This document shows, one piece after another, positions 55,459-64,000 of a stretch of 64,000 nucleotides of DNA; position 1 is the stretch's first letter; every line of letters starts with the position of its first letter. This stretch comes from JACVRM01 sp963755085. GTDB lineage: Bacteria > Actinomycetota > Thermoleophilia > Gaiellales > Gaiellaceae. Under the pieces are notes generated by a model. The model made no database searches. It saw nothing but the letters and a program-made list of their open reading frames with translations, and was not told where the DNA came from. A program made the translations under genes and the position numbers. Where the stretch lies: the NCBI GenBank assembly GCA_963755085.1, contig CAVWIN010000022.1, positions 72,609 to 136,608 of the forward strand. Reading direction: 5' to 3'.

Positions 55459-55620
55459 CTGGAGTCGCCCGAACGAGTCAAGCCGGTCGCCTGGCAGATC
55501 TGGCGACTCGCCACGGCGGAATGCTGGCTGCGCGCCCAGGATGACCCGCGCTTCGCGCGCCGTGCACTAGCCGATTGGGACTTCCCGTCCACGGAGTTCG
55601 ATGTGGCGCGCACGGCATAA
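55459..55620 (+). pseudogene. Possible C-terminal remnant of an asparagine-synthetase-like protein
   Basis: The frame ending at TAA 55618-55620 reads SPERVKPVAWQIWRLATAECWLRAQ and ends with DFPSTEFDVARTA. The K..AWQIWRLATAECWL helix recalls the last helix of AsnB-type enzymes. There is no start and the upstream region is the GT2 remnant on the other strand. It lies just before a lasso B2-like gene, and lasso cyclases are AsnB-like, which raises interest; the match is weak. Confidence 0.3.
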
Positions 55621-55683
55621 CTGGCGCATCCAAGCAGGCGCGGAGAGAGCGGATCCGGCGGAGTCGACTAGGGTAAGACATGA

Positions 55684-56110
55684 GTGGAAATGGTCGAGCG
55701 CCTCGAGCCGACACCTGCATTGATCCAGCGGTCGTTCGCCGACAAGGTCCGGCTCGGAGTCGAGGTCGTCTGCACATACTTCCGCGCGCGTTGGTGGCCT
55801 GCTCCGCCTGCCGTTTCCCGCCGCTGTCGAGCGAGCGCGCACCGTAACCGCGGTTCCGTCGGACCTCCATGTACGGGAAGCTGCCCGACTGGGATCGGTC
55901 ATCGAGCGCACCCTGGGTGTTCTCCCGTTCGACTCGAAGTGTCTCGTCACATCGCTCGTTCTCGTTCGAGTACTCGGACGTCGTGGGGTCGCGTCCACGC
56001 TTGTGATCGGCGTTAATACGGATCCCGAGTTCGCGGCGCATGCCTGGGTGGAGCGAGACGGGGTCGCGATCCTCGCGCCAGGTGCATACCAGCGGCTAAG
56101 CGAGTTCTGA
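55684..56110 (+). pseudogene. Lasso-peptide B2-like transglutaminase-fold protein (one frameshift)
   Basis: GTG 55684 gives VEMVERLEPTPALIQRSFAD and LGVEVVCTYFRARW; then the frame changes near 55790, and the new frame to TGA 56110 reads LLRLPFPAAVERARTVTAV, LPFDSKCLVTSLVLVRVLGR, STLVIGVNTDPEF and AAHAWVERDGVAIL. This matches the B2 (transglutaminase_core3) family: catalytic Cys in KCLVTSLVL and His in AHAWVE, with the typical ending. B2 proteins cut leader peptides from lasso precursors but also occur in polysaccharide clusters. One missing or two extra bases would restore about 142 residues, so it may be intact in reality. Confidence 0.6.
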
Positions 56111-56168
56111 CGTCCGCCGTATCTGGCTCGATCGGCGAGAGTCCGATAGTGACTGACAGGACGTTTTC

Positions 56169-57320
56169 ATGGCGCGGGCAGCCCACGCCACAACCGACCG
56201 GTGGCGAGCGATGACGCCCCCTTCGCGTATCACGGTGGTCACGGTCGTCGGAACGCGGCCGAATATGATGAAGATCGCACCGGTCGCGGCGGTGCTTCGC
56301 CGGGAGCCCGACGCATTCGAGCACATCCTCGTCCATACCGGACAGCACTACGACCGCGAGATGTCGGCGGTCTTCCTCGAGGAGTTCGGCCTCGGCGAGC
56401 CCGACCACCAGCTCGGCGTCGGCTCGGCCTCGAGTGCTGTCCAGGTTGCGCGAGTGATCGAGCGTCTCGAGCCGGTGCTGCTGGCCGTCAAGCCGACGGT
56501 CGTGCTCGTGCCGGGAGACGTGAACTCGACGATGGCAGCGGCGCTCGCCGCGGCGACACTGCGCATCCCGATCGGTCACATCGAGGCGGGCTTACGCAGC
56601 TTCGACCCGACCATGCCGGAGGAGCTGAACCGAATCGTTGCCGACACGGTCTCCGATCTCCTCTTCACACACTCGCCCGAGGCGAGGGAGAACCTGCTCC
56701 GCGAGGGCCGCCCGGCCGCGACCATCCACGAGGTCGGGAACACCATGATCGACACCCTCGTGGCGCTCCGCGATCGGATCGCCGCCAAGGGTGCCGCGGA
56801 AAGCCGCGGGCTCGTCGCTGGCTCGTACGTGGTCGTGACGCTCCATCGAGCCGCCCTCTTCGAACGCAGGATGCTCCGGCGTGCCCTCGACAGCCTGGCG
56901 AAGCTCTCGGAAACCGCGGACGTGGTCTTCCCAGTCCATCCGCGAACACGCGGCGCGATTGCGAGTGAGGGCTTCGTCGCCCCGCCCGCGCTGCGCCTCA
57001 TCGAGCCGGTCGGATACGTCGAGTTCATGAGCCTCATCTCAACCGCGCGGGCAGTCGTCACGGACTCGGGCGGTATTCAGGAAGAAACGACGTATCTCGG
57101 AGTTCCTTGCCTCACCCTGCGTGACAACACCGAGCGGCCCGTGACCGTCGAACAGGGAACGAACACGCTGCTCGGGCTCGAGCCGGAGCGCATCGTGGGT
57201 ACGGTTGCCGCGCTCGACGGGCGCGCCGAGGTTGGGCCGCCGCCCGCCGGGTGGGATGGTCGGGCGGCCGAGCGAATCGTTCGGGTCCTGCGCGACGCGT
57301 ACGAGGCACCCGGGCACTGA
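56169..57320 (+). CDS. wecB: UDP-N-acetylglucosamine 2-epimerase (non-hydrolysing)
   Basis: Interconverts UDP-GlcNAc and UDP-ManNAc, supplying a sugar for surface glycans. Motifs: VVGTRPNMMKIAPVAAVL, HTGQHYDREMS, VLVPGDVNSTMAAALAA, HIEAGLRSFDPTMPEELNR, VVTLHRAALF, and VTDSGGIQEETTYLGVP. The true start may be ATG 56211 (MTPPSRITVV), which matches the family N terminus; ATG 56169 adds 14 residues. It is the first gene of the exopolysaccharide block, though separated from the next by 190 bases. Confidence 0.94.
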   Translation: MARAAHATTDRWRAMTPPSRITVVTVVGTRPNMMKIAPVAAVLRREPDAFEHILVHTGQHYDREMSAVFLEEFGLGEPDHQLGVGSASSAVQVARVIERLEPVLLAVKPTVVLVPGDVNSTMAAALAAATLRIPIGHIEAGLRSFDPTMPEELNRIVADTVSDLLFTHSPEARENLLREGRPAATIHEVGNTMIDTLVALRDRIAAKGAAESRGLVAGSYVVVTLHRAALFERRMLRRALDSLAKLSETADVVFPVHPRTRGAIASEGFVAPPALRLIEPVGYVEFMSLISTARAVVTDSGGIQEETTYLGVPCLTLRDNTERPVTVEQGTNTLLGLEPERIVGTVAALDGRAEVGPPPAGWDGRAAERIVRVLRDAYEAPGH

Positions 57321-57343
57321 GCGGCGACAGCCCGCCGCAGCGG

Positions 57344-57365
57344 CGACGGCCGTCCTTGGCCGTCG
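57344..57365 (+). terminator. Hairpin after wecB
   Basis: CGACGGCC (57344-57351) pairs with GGCCGTCG (57358-57365) around a six-base loop, 24 bases after the wecB stop. No T tract. Confidence 0.5.
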
Positions 57366-57448
57366 TCACGCCGCGTCCACTGTCCGACGGATTTACCTAA
57401 ACGCGAAACCCTATTCCTCAACGGATCGAATCGAGACGATTTCTCCCC

Positions 57449-57454
57449 TATAGT
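57449..57454 (+). promoter_or_regulatory. -10 box of the exopolysaccharide operon
   Basis: TATAGT sits in a relatively AT-rich stretch, 60 bases before GTG 57515. Unlike most starts here it would leave a leader of about 55 bases with a ribosome site (GGGGAGGCGGGGGAG), so this operon is probably translated in the usual way. CCCC and GGGG flank the box symmetrically. Confidence 0.45.
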
Positions 57455-57471
57455 GGGGCGGGAACACTGCA

Positions 57472-57501
57472 GCACGGGGAACTGCGGCACGGGGAACTGC
57501 G
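57472..57501 (+). repeat. 15-base direct repeat in the operon leader
   Basis: GCACGGGGAACTGCG occurs twice head to tail (57472-57486, 57487-57501) and a partial third unit precedes. It lies in the presumed leader, between the -10 box and the ribosome site; it may be a regulatory protein or RNA target. Confidence 0.6.
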
Positions 57502-57514
57502 GGGAGGCGGGGGA

Positions 57515-59086
57515 GTGACGGAGGTACACCAATTCGGCCATGCGTCGACGCTCGGCGACCACGTTCGCGTGCTCCGCCGGCGCAAGTGGATCGTCATTGT
57601 GACGACCGCGGTCGTGACCGGACTGGCGCTGTACCTCTCGTCGCAGAAGACGACCGTCTACCACGCCAACGCGCAGGTCCTCACCAACCAGGTCTCGCCG
57701 GGCCTCGCCGTCATCGGCACGATCCAGGGGACCGACCCGATTCGCGATGCGCTGACGCAGTCATTCATCGCATCAGGTCCGGCCGTTGCCGAGCGCGTAG
57801 CGAAGCTGCCGGAGTTCCACGGTGTGCTGCGTGGTGGCGTATCCGTCTCGGCCTCCGAGACGTCCGACCTGCTGTCGTTCCAATCGACCGCCGCCACGCC
57901 GCTGTACGCGGTTGAGCTGGTGAACGCGTGGGCTCGCGAGTACGTGGCCTACCGCCGCGAATCCACCACCGGGTCGATCGACCAGCTCCGCGAGAAGATT
58001 CAGAGTCAGATGGACGCGCTGCAGCATGAGGGTCGCGGCGGGTCGGCTCTGTACGCAAACTACGCCGAGCAGGCGCAGGCGCTCCAGATCGCCGGGACCC
58101 TGCAGGGTGCAACCGCCTCTGTCGCCCGGACGGCCGGTGGGGCCGCCAAGGACGGCCCCAAGCCGATCCGCGACGGAATCCTCGGGCTGCTGCTTGGATC
58201 GATGCTCGGCGTGGGGCTGGCGTTTGTCTGGAACGGGCTCGACACGCGAATCCGCGGCGCCGCCGAGGTGGCCGATCGCCTCGGGCTGCCCCTGCTTGCA
58301 CGAGTCCCCGAGCCGCCTCGCGCCCTTCGCGGCCAGCGAAAGCTGGTAATGCTCGAGGCGCCGGATAGCGCGCAGGCGGAGTCCTTCCGCATGCTTCGCA
58401 CGAATCTCGAGTTCGTGAACCTCGAGCGTGGCGCGCGCTCGATCATGATCACGAGCGGCCTCGAGGAGGAGGGGAAATCCACGACGGTCGCGAACCTCGC
58501 GGTGGCGATGGCGCGCACGGGAAAGCGCATCGCCCTCGTCGACCTCGATCTCCGCCGACCTTCACTGGGGCGTTTCTTCGGTCTCAACGGACGCCCCGGG
58601 CTCACGGACATCGCACTGGGCCACGTCGATCTCGACGAAGCGCTAGTGAGCGTCGCGATCACTCAGCCGCATCCCGATGAGAACGGCGCGCCGTATTTCA
58701 ACGGGAACGTCGGGATAGACGGCTTGCTCGAGGTTCTGCCCACGGGCCCGCTGCCGCCTGATGCGGGGGAGTTCATCCAGAGCCGGGTCGTCACGAACAT
58801 CCTGCGTGAGCTCCAGTCGCGCGCCGATCTCGTTCTTATCGATGCGCCACCGCTGCTCCATGTCGGCGACGCGATGGCGCTTACAGCGAAAGTCGACGCC
58901 GTCGTCCTGGTCACCCGCCTCAACGTCCTTCGCCGGCCGATGGTCACCGAGGTGCGCCGACTCCTCACGACGGCTCCGGCCCTGTCGCTCGGATTCGTCC
59001 TGACGGGCGCCGGGGGTGACGAGTCGTACGAGAGCGCCGGCTACTACGCCTATGTGCCCCGTCGGAAGGATCGCGAGGTTGTATGA
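57515..59086 (+). CDS. Wzz-type chain-length protein fused to a BY-kinase
   Basis: A 523-residue exopolysaccharide co-polymerase. N-terminal Wzz domain with a transmembrane helix (WIVIVTTAVVTGLALYLS), a periplasmic coiled part (REKIQSQMDALQHEG), a second helix (ILGLLLGSMLGVGLAFVW), then the tyrosine kinase: Walker A SGLEEEGKSTTVANLAVAMA, Walker A' ALVDLDLRRP, Walker B VLIDAPPLL. The end carries a Tyr cluster (YESAGYYAYVPRR) for autophosphorylation. It controls chain length and export together with the genes that follow; ATGA overlap with the next gene. Confidence 0.93.
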   Translation: MTEVHQFGHASTLGDHVRVLRRRKWIVIVTTAVVTGLALYLSSQKTTVYHANAQVLTNQVSPGLAVIGTIQGTDPIRDALTQSFIASGPAVAERVAKLPEFHGVLRGGVSVSASETSDLLSFQSTAATPLYAVELVNAWAREYVAYRRESTTGSIDQLREKIQSQMDALQHEGRGGSALYANYAEQAQALQIAGTLQGATASVARTAGGAAKDGPKPIRDGILGLLLGSMLGVGLAFVWNGLDTRIRGAAEVADRLGLPLLARVPEPPRALRGQRKLVMLEAPDSAQAESFRMLRTNLEFVNLERGARSIMITSGLEEEGKSTTVANLAVAMARTGKRIALVDLDLRRPSLGRFFGLNGRPGLTDIALGHVDLDEALVSVAITQPHPDENGAPYFNGNVGIDGLLEVLPTGPLPPDAGEFIQSRVVTNILRELQSRADLVLIDAPPLLHVGDAMALTAKVDAVVLVTRLNVLRRPMVTEVRRLLTTAPALSLGFVLTGAGGDESYESAGYYAYVPRRKDREVV

Positions 59087-60627
59087 GCGCGTTCTCCGAG
59101 AACCAGGCCACCGAGCCGGTCTCTCCGCCCGTCTCGTACAGCGCGCGCACGTCGCGGCTCCAGGCCCTTGACGAGGCTCGCGCCGATCCCGCCGGGCGGC
59201 CCTTTCGTCGACGTGGGTGGCTCCTCCGCCGGGTCCTACTGCTCGCCGACATCGTTGGCCTGACCGCCGCGTTCGCCCTCATCGAGATCGGTTTCGGCAC
59301 CGGCTGGGGATCATTGAATCGGCTGGGCTTCACTAACGAGCTCGTCCTGTTTCTGGTTGCGTTGCCGATCTGGGTCGTACTCGCAAAGTGGTACGGCCTC
59401 TACGACCGCGACGAAGAGCGAAACGACCACTCGACGGCGGACGATTTCCGCTCGGTGGTCCATCTGCTCACGCTCGGTATCTGGACGATGTTCGCGTTCT
59501 CGATCGTCCTCCACGTACGCCCACCTGACGGCCTGCGGGTCGTGGCGTTCTGGCTCGTCGCGATCATCTGCGTCGTTCTGGCCCGCTGGGGAGCGCGCGT
59601 TGCCGCCCGCCAGAGCATCAGCTACCTCCAGAACACGGTGATCGTGGGCGCCGGCGACGTGGGCCAGTCGATCGCACGGCGAATCCTCAACCATCCGGAG
59701 TACGGGCTCAACCTAGTCGGCTTCCTCGACGATGCGCCGAAGGATCGGCGCGCCGATCTGGAAGATCTGACGCTGATCGGCGGCCTAGCCGACCTCGAGC
59801 CGGCGATCGACCTCTACGACGTCGAGCGCGTAATCGTCGCGTTCTCGAACGACCGCCACGAGGAAACCCTCGACATCGTGCGCCTGATTCGCGATCGAGA
59901 TGTCCAGGTCGACATCGTCCCCAGGCTGTTCGACGTCATCGGCCCTAACGTCGGTTTGCACTTCGTCGAGGGCGTCCCACTGGTCGGCTTGCCCCCCGCT
60001 GCGTTGTCGCGCTCGGCTCGCCTGGCCAAACGGACGCTCGACGGTGTCGTCGCGACGGCTGCACTGATCATTCTCTCACCGCTGCTCGCTCTCATTGCTG
60101 CGGCAATCAAGCTCACCTCGAGCGGCCCTGTGATCTTCAAGCAGGAGCGAATGGGCCAGCGTGGGAACTCCTTCATGATCTGGAAGTTCAGGACGATGGT
60201 GTCGGACGCTGAAGAGCAGAAGGATCTGGTCGCGCACCTGAACCAACACGCGAAGCCGGGTGGTGACCCCCGGATGTTCAAGATCCCCGATGATCCGCGC
60301 GTCACGCGGGTCGGCAGATGGCTGCGGCGCTACTGCCTGGATGAGCTGCCGCAGCTCGTGAACGTCCTCAAGGGCGAGATGTCGATTATCGGCCCGCGGC
60401 CGCTGATCCTGGCCGAAGCTCGGCAAGTCGATTCATGGGCGCAGAAGCGTCTGGATCTGAAACCGGGAATCACCGGTCCCTGGCAGGTTCAGGGACGGAG
60501 CCGGATCCCGTTCCAGGACATGCTCCGCCTGGACTATCTCTATGTGACGAGCTGGTCGTTCGCCGGGGATCTCAAGCTCGCTCTCCAGACCCTTCCGGTC
60601 GTGCTCCACGCCCGCGACCCGTACTGA
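59083..60627 (+). CDS. Undecaprenyl-phosphate sugar-1-phosphate transferase (WbaP-like)
   Basis: A 514-residue initiating transferase that links the first sugar-1-phosphate to undecaprenyl phosphate. Four or five N-terminal helices (for example LFLVALPIWVVLAKWYGLYD), a Rossmann-like CoA-binding domain (VIVGAGDVGQSIARRILNHP), another helix, then the catalytic domain: SGPVIFKQERMGQRG, WKFRTMVSDAEEQ, RVTRVGRWLRRYCLDELPQL, GEMSIIGPRPL, KPGITGPWQV. Complete and undamaged. First step of repeat-unit assembly for the capsule. Confidence 0.94.
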   Translation: MSAFSENQATEPVSPPVSYSARTSRLQALDEARADPAGRPFRRRGWLLRRVLLLADIVGLTAAFALIEIGFGTGWGSLNRLGFTNELVLFLVALPIWVVLAKWYGLYDRDEERNDHSTADDFRSVVHLLTLGIWTMFAFSIVLHVRPPDGLRVVAFWLVAIICVVLARWGARVAARQSISYLQNTVIVGAGDVGQSIARRILNHPEYGLNLVGFLDDAPKDRRADLEDLTLIGGLADLEPAIDLYDVERVIVAFSNDRHEETLDIVRLIRDRDVQVDIVPRLFDVIGPNVGLHFVEGVPLVGLPPAALSRSARLAKRTLDGVVATAALIILSPLLALIAAAIKLTSSGPVIFKQERMGQRGNSFMIWKFRTMVSDAEEQKDLVAHLNQHAKPGGDPRMFKIPDDPRVTRVGRWLRRYCLDELPQLVNVLKGEMSIIGPRPLILAEARQVDSWAQKRLDLKPGITGPWQVQGRSRIPFQDMLRLDYLYVTSWSFAGDLKLALQTLPVVLHARDPY

Positions 60628-60642
60628 TTGCTGAGGCGGGGG

Positions 60643-61440
60643 ATGACGATGACGGGAGTTGACGCGCGCCTGGAGAGGCGAATCCACGTTCTGGGGTGTC
60701 CGATTGACGCTCTGGGCGTGCGCGACACTGTCGCGCGCTGCGCGGCGCTGATCGAGGCGCGGCGACCCACTCAGCACCTCTCGATGAACGTGGCGAAGCT
60801 CATGGCGCTTCCGAACGATGAGCATCTCGAGGACGCCGTCGAGGCCGCAGACGTCATCAGCGCGGACGGTCAGGGCATCGTCTGGGCCTCGCGCCTGCTC
60901 GGCTCACCGCTCCCGGAACGGGTGGCAGGCATCGATTTGATGTACGAGCTCTTGCGGCTCGCCGACGAGCGGATGTGGCGTGTCTACTTCCTCGGAGGAC
61001 ATGACGCGGTGCTCGAGCGCGCTGTCGCCGCCGTGCGTGAGCGGCATCCACGTGTCGTCCTCGCCGGCCACCGCAACGGATATTTCGACATATGCGACGA
61101 GGACGTGCTCCTCGAGGAGATCCGGCGAGCCAATCCGGACCTCGTTTTCGTCGGGATCAGCTCTCCGAAGAAGGAGGCTTTTGTCGCGCGGAACCGGCCC
61201 AAGCTCGCGGCGGCACTCTGGATGGGCGTCGGCGGAGCGCTCGACGTCTTGGCCGGAAGGACCAAGCGAGCCCCCAGCTGGATGCAGGGTGCCGGGCTCG
61301 AATGGCTGTACCGGCTGTACCAGGAACCGCGGCGCATGTGGAAGCGCTATCTGATCTCGAACACGCGTTTTGCGCTCCGTGTCGGAGCCGCGATGATGTC
61401 GCGTCCCCGCAAGAACGCCCACGGGACGCTCAACCGCTGA
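60643..61440 (+). CDS. WecG/TagA/CpsF-family glycosyltransferase
   Basis: A GT26 transferase that adds the second sugar (often ManNAc or ManNAcA) to the lipid-linked GlcNAc. Motifs: QHLSMNVAKLMALPND, ISADGQGIVWASRLLG, RVAGIDLMYELLRLADE, FLGGHDAVLERAVAAVRE, LVFVGISSPKKEAFVARNR, WMGVGGALDVLAGRTKRAP and WLYRLYQEPRRMWKRY. ATG 60643 is preferred over TTG 60628 because a GGCGGGGG ribosome site precedes it. WecB upstream can supply UDP-ManNAc for it. Stop overlaps the next ATG. Confidence 0.92.
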   Translation: MTMTGVDARLERRIHVLGCPIDALGVRDTVARCAALIEARRPTQHLSMNVAKLMALPNDEHLEDAVEAADVISADGQGIVWASRLLGSPLPERVAGIDLMYELLRLADERMWRVYFLGGHDAVLERAVAAVRERHPRVVLAGHRNGYFDICDEDVLLEEIRRANPDLVFVGISSPKKEAFVARNRPKLAAALWMGVGGALDVLAGRTKRAPSWMQGAGLEWLYRLYQEPRRMWKRYLISNTRFALRVGAAMMSRPRKNAHGTLNR

Positions 61441-62390
61441 TGGCGCGCTACGTCGTCACGGGTTGCGCCGGCTTCGTTGGCTCCCATCTCGCCGAGGCGC
61501 TGCTGGCGCGCGGCGACGAGGTCGCAGGGATCGACGCGTTCACGGACTACTACAGCCGCGACGCGAAGGAGGCGAACATCGCGCGCGCACGCGAGCATGC
61601 GTCGTTCACGCTCGCCGAAATCGATCTCGCCGAGGCCGACTTGTCCGCCCTTCTCGACGGGGCGGACGGTGTCTTCCACCTGGCGGGCCAGCCCGGCGTA
61701 CGTTCGAGCTGGGGTCAGGGCTTCGAGATCTACATTCACAACAACCTGCGAGCGACGCAGCGGCTGTTCGAGGCGGCGAGCGCCGTCGGCGTCCGTGTCG
61801 CGTTCGCCTCCTCGTCGTCCGTTTACGGCGACGCTCAGCGCTACCCGACGCGCGAAGACGACGTCCTCGCTCCCATTTCGCCCTACGGCGTAACGAAGCT
61901 CGCCTGCGAGCATCTCGGGCGCGTGTACGCACGCTCCTTCGACCTCGACGTCGTCTCGCTGCGCTACTTCACCGTCTACGGGCCCCGCCAGCGCCCTGAC
62001 ATGGCGTTTGCGCGGATCATCGAGTCGCTCGTCACGGGGAAGCCGTTTCTGGTTTATGGCTCCGGGCGAGCAGTCGCGCGACTTCACCTACGTCGCTGAC
62101 GCCGTCGCCGCAACGATCGCTGCGTTCGAGCGGGGCGCGACGGGCGAGATCTACAACGTCGGGGGCGGGAGCGAGACGACGTTGCTGCGAGGCGATTCGG
62201 ATCCTCGAAGGTCACGCGGGCACAACGCCTCGACGCCCGTTACCAGGATGCCGCGTTCGGCGATGCGCGTCGCACGGCGGCCGACACTTCGAAGCTCCGG
62301 GCATGCACCAGTTGGACGCCGTCAGTTGTCCTCGACGACGGCCTGCGCAGAGCAACTCGACGATTCGGCGATCCATGCCTAAGGTCCTGA
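61440..62390 (+). CDS. NAD-dependent sugar epimerase/dehydratase 1 (frameshifts)
   Basis: A short-chain (extended SDR) nucleotide-sugar epimerase. NAD loop VTGCAGFVGSHLAEALLARG, HLAGQPGVRSSWG, FASSSSVYGD, catalytic YGVTK (Tyr-x3-Lys), SLRYFTVYGPRQRPDMAF. The frame shifts at 62064 (extra G) to EQSRDFTYVADAVAA and EIYNVGGGSETTLL, at 62188 (extra C) to AIRILEGHAG, and once more before WTPSVVLDDGLR. Joined length is about 315 residues. The active site lies in the undamaged first frame. UDP-glucuronate or UDP-glucose epimerase activity is likely but not certain. Confidence 0.83.
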
Positions 62391-63369
62391 TCACTGGGGG
62401 TGCCGGGTTCATCGGCTCGCATCTCGTCGACGCTCTTCTCGCACGCGGCGACGCGGTCCGTGTGCTCGACAACTTCTCGACAGGAGACCGCAGAAACCTC
62501 CTCCACGTCGCGCACGAAATCGAGATCGTCGAGGGGGATCTCCGGAGCTTCGAGCGGGTGATGACCGCCGTACGCGGGTGCGAGGTCGTCTTCCATCAGG
62601 CTGCGCCTTCCGTCTGTCCCTCGCTCGATACAGGATCCTCAGAGCTCCAGTGAGGTCAACGTCAACGGGACACTGAACGTCCTTCTCGCTGCGCGTGACG
62701 AGGATGTTCGGCGCGTGGTCTATGCGTCTTCGTCGTCCGTGTACGGGGCCGTGGCTGCCGAACTCGGTGAAGTCGGAGGAGCTCGCCGTGGCGCCGCTGT
62801 CGCCGTATGGGGTTGCCAAGTTCGCCGGCGAGGCGTACTGCTCCAGCTTCCATGCGGTGTACGGCCTCGAGACCGTCTCGCTCCGGTACTTCAACGTGTT
62901 CGGCCCGCGCCAGAGCCCGATCTCGGAGTACGCCGCAGTCGTTCCGAACTTCCTCGCGGCCGCGCTCCTTGACGAGCGCCCCGTCATCTACGGTGACGGG
63001 CAGCAGTCGAGAGACTTCACATTCGTCGACAACGTGGTGGCGGCAAACCTCGCAGCAGCGGACGCCACCGGAGCAGCGGGGGAGGTGTTCAATGTCGCGT
63101 GTGGGGAGATGCATTCGATCAACGAGCTCGTCAGAGGCGGTCTCACGGATTGCGGGAAAGCCCTCGAGCCCGTCTACGCCCCGGCGCGACCCGGTGAAGT
63201 TCGGACGTCGCTTGCCGATATCAGCAAGGCACGCAGCATGCTCGGGTACGAGCCGCGCGTGTTTCTCGACGATGGACTCCGAGCCTGCCATGAGCATTTT
63301 CAGAGAAACGCTGCAGAGGTGCTCCCCGAGATCCGAGAGCGCCGGCGCTGGCTCGCAGTCGCCCGGTAA
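62375..63369 (+). CDS. NAD-dependent sugar epimerase/dehydratase 2 (two frameshifts)
   Basis: A second extended SDR epimerase: LITGGAGFIGSHLVDALLAR, VLDNFSTGDRRNLLH, then a shift near 62600 to LPSVPRSIQDPQSSSEVNVN and VVYASSSSVYG, and a second near 62753 to LPNSVKSEELAVAPLSPYGV with the catalytic YGVAK and ETVSLRYFNVFGPRQSPISE. The last part (DFTFVDNVVAANLAA, VFNVACGEMHSINELV) is intact. It resembles UDP-GlcNAc/UDP-GlcA C4-epimerases (WbpP-like), which would feed the glycan. It starts inside the end of epimerase 1. Confidence 0.85.
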
Positions 63370-63394
63370 GGTCCTCGGCGTCGGCTCTCGGCGC

Positions 63395-64000
63395 GTGAGA
63401 CATGCGCCGCAGCCTGACGAACCGTCAGGCCGTCGCGCCGACCTGCCGAGCCCGTACGTCAATCTGGACGATCCGCGCCAGGACGTTCATCGCGTCCGCG
63501 CGCATCCGCCGCATCAGCTGCGATACGAGGTCGCAGAACGGCTTATCCCCGACGGGCCGTTCGCGACGTACTGGAGCTCGGCGGCGGCACCGGTGAGTTC
63601 GCGCGGCGGCTTAGGGATCGCGGTCTGACGGTCACGTTCGCCGATCTCAGCGAGAGCAACGTCGAGCGCGCGAGCGCCGAGGGCTTCGAAGCGCACCGTG
63701 TGGACCTCAATTTCCCGCTGCCTTTCGAAGACGCGCTCGTTCGACGGCGTCACGATGCTCGAGGTGATCGAGCACATCGTCGCGGCCGAGCGGCTCCTGG
63801 CGGAGGTCCATCGCGTCTTGAGGCCGAGCGGCTTCGTCGTTCTCAGCACGCCGAACTTCTCGTTCTTCGTGAATCGGCTTCGAATCTTGCGGGGGAAGCT
63901 GAGCGTCGACGAGGGCTATCACTATCGCTTCTTCAATCCACAAGTCTTGCGGATGATGGTCGAGAGAGCAGGGTTCGAAGTTGAGGCGACGGATCAAACG
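63395..64000 (+). CDS. SAM-dependent methyltransferase, cut by window end (frameshifts)
   Basis: From GTG 63395 the frame reads DLPSPYVNLDDPRQDVHRVR; after a shift near 63560 it reads VLELGGGTGEFARRLRDRGL (SAM motif I), FADLSESNVERASAEG, VDLNFPLPFEDA, and after a further shift near 63740 FDGVTMLEVIEHI, VHRVLRPSGFVVLSTPNFSF and GYHYRFFNPQVLRMMVERAG. The ordering matches the methyltransferases that modify glycans in capsule clusters. The gene continues past 64000. Confidence 0.78.

Overview
The window is chromosomal DNA of a very GC-rich actinobacterium. GTG and TTG starts are common, genes are densely packed with ATGA/GTGA/TTGA overlaps, and the run tlyA-nadK-recN-steA-steB-(glycosyltransferase)-pyrG matches the order known from Mycobacterium and Corynebacterium. 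The block hisS-aspS-...-mnmA-...-alaS-ruvX-mltG resembles Gram-positive genomes. Separate AccB/AccC, the aroK-aroB fusion and DUF3866 suggest a deep actinobacterial lineage such as Thermoleophilia; that placement is inference. No rRNA, tRNA, integrase, prophage or CRISPR array was seen.

Layout. 0-4.1 kb: histidine degradation (hutH partial, hutU, hutI) with a tiny membrane protein inserted. 4.1-9 kb: acetyltransferase, membrane protein, cupin, metallo-hydrolase, hisS, aspS. 9.1-11.5 kb: a likely envelope module (DivIVA-like coiled coil, two paralogous Glu/Pro-rich membrane proteins, a double-psi barrel protein). 11.5-12.2 kb: a phosphatase remnant and a structured region that may be 6S RNA. 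12.2-19 kb: mnmA, anti-sigma/sigma pair, acetyltransferase, alaS, ruvX, mltG. 19-25.6 kb: aroE, aroC, aroKB fusion, aroQ, pepQ, efp, with repeat-rich gaps. 25.6-30 kb: a decayed beta-repeat gene, then an AccB fused to a carboxyltransferase-like domain that has lost its metal ligands, accC and nusB. 30-42 kb: xseB, ispA, tlyA, nadK, recN, steA, steB, a GT2/PNPT fusion, pyrG, two peptidases and DUF3866. 42-50 kb: an accessory stretch of secreted proteins, glycosyltransferase, polysaccharide deacetylase, ald, a broken thioredoxin-fold gene and a methyltransferase. 50-55 kb: deoB, a glyoxalase-fold protein, twin methyltransferases, deoA and fpg. 55-56.1 kb: decayed accessory genes including a lasso-peptide B2-like protease. 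56.2-64 kb: a capsule/exopolysaccharide operon (wecB, Wzz/BY-kinase, sugar-1-P transferase, WecG/TagA, two sugar epimerases, methyltransferase cut by the window end).

Two cross-cutting signals matter when reading the annotation. First, many otherwise conserved genes, including aspS, alaS and pyrG, carry a single-base frameshift, nearly always one extra base and mostly G or C. I treat these as probable sequence errors and annotate the joined genes. Second, many start codons lie 6-10 bases after a TANNNT box, which points to widespread leaderless transcription. Gaps near 23.7-24.6, 26.5 and 35.5 kb hold REP/REPIN-like palindromic repeats.
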